Of a stretch of 10,053 bases of DNA, positions 6,498-10,053 are shown one piece after another. A program made the translations under genes and the position numbers. This DNA is from an uncultured Bacilli bacterium (GTDB taxonomy: Bacteria; Bacillota_I; Bacilli_A; RF39; UBA660). The stretch is from NCBI GenBank assembly GCA_944329545.1, contig CALVIK010000007.1, forward strand, positions 1 to 10,053, written 5' to 3'. Each line of letters begins with the position of its first letter. Positions within the stretch are counted from its first letter, which is position 1. Under the pieces are notes generated by a model. It ran no database searches, had not been told where the DNA came from, and saw only the letters and a program-made list of their open reading frames with translations.

Positions 6498-7368
6498 AAT
6501 TATTCATTTGTTTAGCTACTTCTTCAGCAAAATTTTCTTCTCTTTTTTGCATACCTTCGCCAACTTCAAAGCGGTACATTTCTTTAATCGTGCCACCATT
6601 ATTTTTAACAAATGTTTTAACATTGATATCACCATCTTTTACAAATGGTTGTTCTTCAAGACAAATTTCTTTATAAAATTTATTAAGGCGACCAATTACC
6701 ATTTTTTCGGCGATTTCTGCTGGTTTACCTTCATTTAATGCTTGTTCTTTAAGCACTTCTTTTTCTTTATTTACTTCTTCTTCTGGCACATCAGAAATGC
6801 GAACATAAGCTGGGCGCATAGCTGCTGCGTGCATTGCAACATCTTTAGCCACTTCTTCTTTAGCACCTTCTAAAACTGTAAGGACAGCGATTTTACCACC
6901 CATATGAATATATTCGCCAAATGATTCATTATCATTTTTTGTTACTTTAGCACATCTTCTTAAGCTTAATTTTTCGCCAATTTTAGCAGTTTTTTGTGTG
7001 ATTAAATCATTAATCGTTCCTTCACTAGTTGGAAGAGCTAAAACATCTTCTAAAGTTTTTACATCACTTTTAATAATTGCTTCTAATATTTCAGTTACTA
7101 ATGATTTAAATTCTTCATTTTTAGCAACGAAATCAGTTTCTGAATTAACTTCAATAATAACAGCATTATTATTTTTAATTAAAATAGCCGCAGTTCCTTC
7201 GGCAGCAATTCTATCTGCTTTTTTAGCCGCTTTAGAAATGCCTTTTTCTCTTAACCAATCAACAGATGCATTGATATCTCCATTATTAGCTTCTAATGCT
7301 TTTTTACAGTCCATCATACCAGCACCAGTTTTTTCTCTTAGTTCTTTAACTAAACTTGCACTTATCAT
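6496..7368 (-). CDS. tsf: translation elongation factor Ts
   Basis: The nucleotide exchange factor that releases GDP from EF-Tu in the cytoplasm. The 290-residue length is normal. An N-terminal UBA-like domain (about 1-50) holds VKELREKTGAGMMDCKKAL, the first EF-Ts signature. The core begins with NSETDFVAKNEEF (75-87), the conserved TDFVAKN block that inserts into EF-Tu. Later come HMGGKIAVLTVLEG and VAMHAAAMRPAYV, also conserved. The C-terminal part (residues about 190-290) holds the coiled-coil and second half of the core, ending EEVAKQMNN. GAGGG lies 7 nt before ATG 7368. It follows rpsB across a 40-nt gap that holds a small hairpin, the usual rpsB-tsf pairing. pyrH and frr, which usually follow, are not here. 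Confidence 0.97.
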   Translation of the reverse strand: MISASLVKELREKTGAGMMDCKKALEANNGDINASVDWLREKGISKAAKKADRIAAEGTAAILIKNNNAVIIEVNSETDFVAKNEEFKSLVTEILEAIIKSDVKTLEDVLALPTSEGTINDLITQKTAKIGEKLSLRRCAKVTKNDNESFGEYIHMGGKIAVLTVLEGAKEEVAKDVAMHAAAMRPAYVRISDVPEEEVNKEKEVLKEQALNEGKPAEIAEKMVIGRLNKFYKEICLEEQPFVKDGDINVKTFVKNNGGTIKEMYRFEVGEGMQKREENFAEEVAKQMNN

Positions 7369-7390
7369 TTTATACCCTCTTTCTATAAAT

Positions 7391-7410
7391 AAAAGGTGAT
7401 AAAATCACCT
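7391..7410 (-). terminator. small hairpin overlapping the rpsB stop, possible partial terminator
   Basis: On the minus strand AGGTGAT/ATCACCT forms a 7-bp perfect stem with a 3-nt loop, then TTTTATTTAT. The rpsB stop codon TAG (7411-7409) enters the stem, so ribosomes finishing rpsB would cover it. The T run is interrupted, so I read it as a weak terminator or stability element that lowers tsf relative to rpsB, not a full stop. Confidence 0.45.
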
Positions 7411-8422
7411 AATTTAACGCTTCTATAAGTTCAGCTTTTTTCATAGTACTATAACCTTTAACGCCTTGATTTTTAGCAAGTTCACGAAGCTCAGCAACAG
7501 TTTTTGTAGATAAATCTACTTCGGCTTTTTTAGGTTCTTCTTTAACCTTTGGTGCTTCTACTTCTTTAACTTCTTCTTTAGCTTTTTTAGGTTTAGTTTC
7601 TATTTTTTCAGATGATTTATTATTTGGTTTCTTTTCATTGCGTGGTTTTTTACTTTCTTTTTTCTTTACTGTTTCTAAGGCTTTTTTCATGATTTCTTCT
7701 TTATCATCTTTATGATTACCACTTGTGTAATCAACTATTTTACCGCCTTTAGCTTCAACAATCGCATTAGCCATAACACCAACGATTAGTTTGACAGCTC
7801 TAATAGCATCATCATTACCAGGTATTACATAATCTACCATATCAGGATCACAGTTTGTATCAACAATTCCAAATACTGGAATATTTAATTTGCGAGCTTC
7901 CCTAATAGCAATTTCTTCTTTACTTGGATCAACAATAAATAATGCTGATGGTAATTTTACCATGCTTCTTATACCAGCAAGTAAATTATTTAATTTATCA
8001 TATTCTTTTTTAATGCCAATAACTTCTTTTTTAGGTAACACTTCAAATAGACCATCTTTTTCCATTTTTTCAATTTCTTCTAGTCTTTTGACTCTTCTTC
8101 TAATTGTTCTAAAGTTAGTTAAAGTACCACCTAACCATCTTGTGTTTACATAATAAGATTCACTTCTTAAAGCCTCTTCTTTTATTGCCTCACTAGCTTG
8201 TTTTCTAGTGCCAACAAAAAGTACTTTACCACCATTTTGCGCAATTGTTTTCAAAGCAGTATATGCTTCTTCAATTTTTTTTGCAGTTTTTTGTAAATCA
8301 ATAATATAAATATCATCTCTAGCTGTAAAGATGTATTCCTTCATTTTCGGATTCCATCTTTTTGTTTGATGTCCAAAATGAACACCAGCTTCTAATAAGT
8401 AGTTCATAGATACTACACTCAT
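7409..8422 (-). CDS. rpsB: ribosomal protein S2 with C-terminal Rho_N/SAP-like extension
   Basis: A protein of the small ribosomal subunit. The core (about residues 1-230) has the expected signatures: LLEAGVHFGHQTKRWNPKM, FVGTRKQA, YVNTRWLGGTLTNF, LPSALFIVDPSKE and PVFGIVDTNCDPD. The whole protein is 337 residues, about 80-100 longer than usual S2. Residues about 235-302 are a low-complexity Lys/Glu/Pro linker, and residues 303-337 form a compact unit (LSTKTVAELRELAKNQGVKG then YSTMKKAELIEAL). This resembles the helix-extended-helix Rho_N/SAP nucleic-acid-binding modules. The frame is unbroken and codon use unchanged, so the extension looks native. Ribosome site AAAGGAGG lies 7 nt before ATG 8422. 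It heads an operon with tsf. Confidence 0.96.
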   Translation of the reverse strand: MSVVSMNYLLEAGVHFGHQTKRWNPKMKEYIFTARDDIYIIDLQKTAKKIEEAYTALKTIAQNGGKVLFVGTRKQASEAIKEEALRSESYYVNTRWLGGTLTNFRTIRRRVKRLEEIEKMEKDGLFEVLPKKEVIGIKKEYDKLNNLLAGIRSMVKLPSALFIVDPSKEEIAIREARKLNIPVFGIVDTNCDPDMVDYVIPGNDDAIRAVKLIVGVMANAIVEAKGGKIVDYTSGNHKDDKEEIMKKALETVKKKESKKPRNEKKPNNKSSEKIETKPKKAKEEVKEVEAPKVKEEPKKAEVDLSTKTVAELRELAKNQGVKGYSTMKKAELIEALN

Positions 8423-8462
8423 TTTTCTTCCTCCTTTTGTTATATCCTCTGAATATTTCTAA

Positions 8463-8471
8463 ATTATACCA
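8463..8471 (-). promoter_or_regulatory. proximal rpsB promoter, extended -10
   Basis: TGGTATAAT on the minus strand (8471-8463) is an extended -10 element. No good -35 is seen at normal spacing, as expected for TGn promoters. Transcription from it would leave a leader of about 34 nt. The element lies inside an inverted repeat (arms 8464-8470 and 8486-8492). Confidence 0.55.
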
Positions 8472-8492
8472 CCTATAAGGCACTAGGTATAA
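8464..8492. repeat. inverted repeat over the proximal rpsB promoter
   Basis: Arms of 7 bp, TTATACC (8464-8470) and GGTATAA (8486-8492), are separated by 15 nt. Part of the interior can pair differently (ACCTA 8471-8475 with TAGGT 8484-8488). It could be an operator or, in RNA from the distal promoter, a leader hairpin with two alternative forms. Confidence 0.4.
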
Positions 8493-8528
8493 CAATTCAT
8501 ATTCATGTAATTTAAAAAAGCCAATAAT

Positions 8529-8556
8529 ATTATATCATAATTATATGAATGTGCAA
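8529..8556 (-). promoter_or_regulatory. distal rpsB promoter
   Basis: TTGCAC (8556-8551), a 16-nt spacer and TATAAT (8534-8529) preceded by TGA give a -35 plus extended -10. The transcript would carry a leader of about 100 nt before rpsB, including the alternative hairpin at 8464-8492. The gap 8423-8740 otherwise holds only the terminator at 8579-8636 and AT-rich filler. Confidence 0.6.
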
Positions 8557-8578
8557 GTGAAAATTGAAAAATTTTTAT

Positions 8579-8636
8579 AAAAAAAAGCACGGCCCACTAA
8601 TAGAGATTATGAGACAAAGATTTTTAGTGAGCCGTG
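8579..8636 (-). terminator. strong Rho-independent terminator of the surface-protein gene
   Basis: A 13-bp stem with one G-T pair (plus-strand arms 8588-8600 and 8624-8636, core CACGGC/GCCGTG) encloses a 23-nt loop. On the minus strand eight Ts follow (8586-8579). It lies about 105 nt after the surface-protein stop codon. The intervening 8637-8740 is AT-rich with no gene that I can support. Confidence 0.85.
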
Positions 8637-8740
8637 TCTTGTTATTTAATTAAAATTAGACATATTACAAAGTATCTGTTAATATATTCATATTATCAAA
8701 GTATGCAAAAATATATTGGAAATCTTTGATAACAAAAAAT

Positions 8741-10053
8741 CTATGATAATTTAAATGGATCACTTGAAGTTCCTGTTCCTCCTGTAATTTTTGTCTGGGA
8801 GGTTAGATAAAGGGTTGGGCGGACAGAATTGGCATAGATGTACGCAGCTCCGTTGTAGACACTACCAGCTTGGGCTGTGCCACCATACACAAAGAACGCG
8901 TGAATAAGACTACCAGCATAAGGTGCTTGGAACCATTCGGTTTTTCTAATAAATAAATAGTCAATATTTTTACAACTAGAACTATAGCCGTAAAGAGGTT
9001 TTGATAAACAACTTTCTCCCGCTGCATACCCATAATCGCTTGGATACATTAACCCAATACTTTGTGTTATTGTAGCTGGATTTCCCTCAGCCACTTGTGT
9101 GCTATCTCTTTCTGCATTGTAAAAGCCGCTTGCTGTTAAAGTGGCGTAGTTACTACTTGTTGCTCCGCCCAAATAGAATGTCTCATTTTTAGATATCATA
9201 TTTTTATATGTGCTATTAATACTATTATAGTATGTTCTATTTAAATATGTTTGTAAAGTTGAGCCTACCCAGTTATTATAATTTTTTCCTGACTGCTGTA
9301 CTTTATTCCAATAAAATCCACTACTTGTTCCTATTGTTACTCCGTTATTAGTTGTAACTGGTGTTAAAGCTTCATTTCTGATTATTTTAATTTGACCATC
9401 AATTACTCCCATTATTCTCCATAATTCATTATTAAATCTTACATAATTATTTGGACTTGCTCCGTAATATCTAATGTCCCCATGTTCATCTTTATATAAT
9501 TCATCTGGATTAGATGGTAATAACTGTGTAATTGTGTTTGTACCTTGGCCATAAGGAATAACAGTAACTGTATAACTACTACTTACAGTATTAGTTCCAT
9601 CACTTACCTTGGCTACTACACTTCCACTTTTAGTAAATGAGACAGTTGCCGTGGTACTTTTCACTGTAACCGCACTTCCTCCATCTTTGGAATATGTACA
9701 TGTATATGTACTTCCACATCCACTTGGATAGGTTATTTTTACTGTCTTAGTTGTTGTTCCACTTTCGCTGAATGTTGGTAAAGTTATATTATTAGTAGTC
9801 ACGCTCGCACTCTTTGTTGCTGTTTTCCCAGAAGCACTTGTTACTCTTGTTTCTACGGTATAACTTGTATTATTTTTTAAACCTGTAAATGTGTGAGTCT
9901 TACTTGTTCCTCCATTGACCCATGAACCACTATTTATTCGGTATTCATATTTACTTATTCCTGATGTTGCTGAAGCTGTTGCGACTACCGTTATACTATT
10001 CGTGGTTTTTGTCGTAGATATTGATAATGTTGGAGCTACTGTATCTATTTTGA
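8741..10053 (-). CDS. modular surface protein, C-terminal part: FnIII-like, Ig-like and DUF6273/lectin-like domains
   Basis: The frame is open from the window edge to TAG 8743-8741, so the N-terminus lies outside; 436 residues are visible. Residues about 4-87 (from DTVAPTLSIS, with YEYRINSGSW and GLKNNTSYTVETRV) look like a fibronectin type III repeat. Residues about 92-164 form an Ig-like repeat with two close cysteines (YPSGCGSTYTCTY) and VSFTKSGSVVAKVSDGTN. The last 260 residues begin at NYVRFNNELWRIMGV, pass WNKVQQSGKNYNNWVGSTLQ and end VRPTLYLTSQ then TGGTGTSSDPFKLS. That layout (WR-I/V core, strand-rich middle, terminal VRP-x-L) matches DUF6273-like extracellular domains. No LPXTG motif, membrane helix or charged tail ends the protein. 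Threonine and serine are abundant. GTG 9802 lies in the middle of a repeat and is not a start. Function is probably adhesion or ligand binding; ligand unknown. Confidence 0.85.
   Translation of the reverse strand, partial: KIDTVAPTLSISTTKTTNSITVVATASATSGISKYEYRINSGSWVNGGTSKTHTFTGLKNNTSYTVETRVTSASGKTATKSASVTTNNITLPTFSESGTTTKTVKITYPSGCGSTYTCTYSKDGGSAVTVKSTTATVSFTKSGSVVAKVSDGTNTVSSSYTVTVIPYGQGTNTITQLLPSNPDELYKDEHGDIRYYGASPNNYVRFNNELWRIMGVIDGQIKIIRNEALTPVTTNNGVTIGTSSGFYWNKVQQSGKNYNNWVGSTLQTYLNRTYYNSINSTYKNMISKNETFYLGGATSSNYATLTASGFYNAERDSTQVAEGNPATITQSIGLMYPSDYGYAAGESCLSKPLYGYSSSCKNIDYLFIRKTEWFQAPYAGSLIHAFFVYGGTAQAGSVYNGAAYIYANSVRPTLYLTSQTKITGGTGTSSDPFKLS
8822..8932 (-). other. candidate DGR-type variable region in the surface protein
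   Basis: This 111-nt block encodes the 37 residues between EW and RP of the C-terminal domain (FQAPYAGSLIHAFF to YIYANSV). By my count the coding strand holds 22 adenines (20%) and the GC content is 49%. The preceding 111 nt have 33% A and the 81 nt after it 37% A. Twenty-nine of 37 codons end in C or T, and residues are mostly A, G, S, Y, F, V, I, N, the set reached by changing A in AAY codons. The frozen VRP and a C-rich stretch follow, where an initiation-of-homing site would be expected. No reverse transcriptase or template repeat lies in the window, so the call is inference. Confidence 0.4.

Noticed and set aside
6508..8153. Plus-strand open frames opposite tsf and rpsB
   Set aside because: Antisense shadows of strongly conserved translation genes, without ribosome sites or recognisable domains.
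8423..8740. DGR template repeat or a short RNA gene downstream of the surface protein
   Set aside because: I compared this gap by eye with the candidate variable block and found no adenine-rich near-copy; only the terminator and rpsB promoters stand out.
8803..9033. Second minus-strand open frame overlapping the surface protein end
   Set aside because: Out of frame with the recognised domain and without a ribosome site. It stays open partly because the adenine-poor block has few chances for TAA, TAG or TGA.
1..10053. TGA read as tryptophan (Mollicutes-type code)
   Set aside because: Suggested by the TGA before DNLEF in the broken gene and by rseP ending TGA-TAA. Yet tryptophans checked in UppS, CdsA, Tsf, S2 and others are all TGG, and the main genes contain no in-frame TGA. 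In such an AT-rich genome a reassigned code would show many.
1..10053. CRISPR array, insertion sequence or prophage genes
   Set aside because: No regularly spaced direct repeats, transposase or integrase motifs or phage structural genes are visible.

Overview
The window reads as chromosomal DNA from a very AT-rich member of the Bacillota. The gene families, strong Shine-Dalgarno sites and A/T-rich codons fit an uncultured gut Bacilli lineage (RF39-like or near Erysipelotrichia/Mollicutes). That placement is inference from gene content. The standard bacterial code fits: the tryptophans checked in conserved motifs are TGG, and every main gene reads through full length with no in-frame TGA.

All recognisable genes lie on the minus strand, so transcription runs from high to low coordinates. 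At the high end (10053-8741) is the C-terminal part of a modular surface protein with FnIII-like and Ig-like repeats and a terminal DUF6273/lectin-like domain. Inside that domain is a 111-nt adenine-poor, GC-rich block that looks like the variable region of a diversity-generating retroelement (DGR). A strong terminator ends this unit.

Next come tandem candidate promoters and rpsB-tsf (ribosomal protein S2 and EF-Ts), separated by a small hairpin. S2 carries an unusual C-terminal extension ending in a Rho_N/SAP-like module. A solitary type IV prepilin-like gene with its own near-consensus promoter follows the tsf terminator.

A second promoter drives a tightly packed run: uppS, cdsA, rseP, an ABC-2 exporter (ATPase and permease), a membrane-anchored rhodanese and tRNA-Leu(GAG), ending in a terminator at about 596-621. 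UppS and CdsA supply undecaprenyl and CDP-diacylglycerol lipid precursors, and RseP is an intramembrane protease, so this is mainly a cell-envelope unit. Against the classical Firmicutes order rpsB-tsf-pyrH-frr-uppS-cdsA-dxr-rseP, the genes pyrH, frr and dxr are absent here.

Below the terminator are a small gene broken by three lesions (569-253) and the start of an unrecognised gene running off the low end (246-1).
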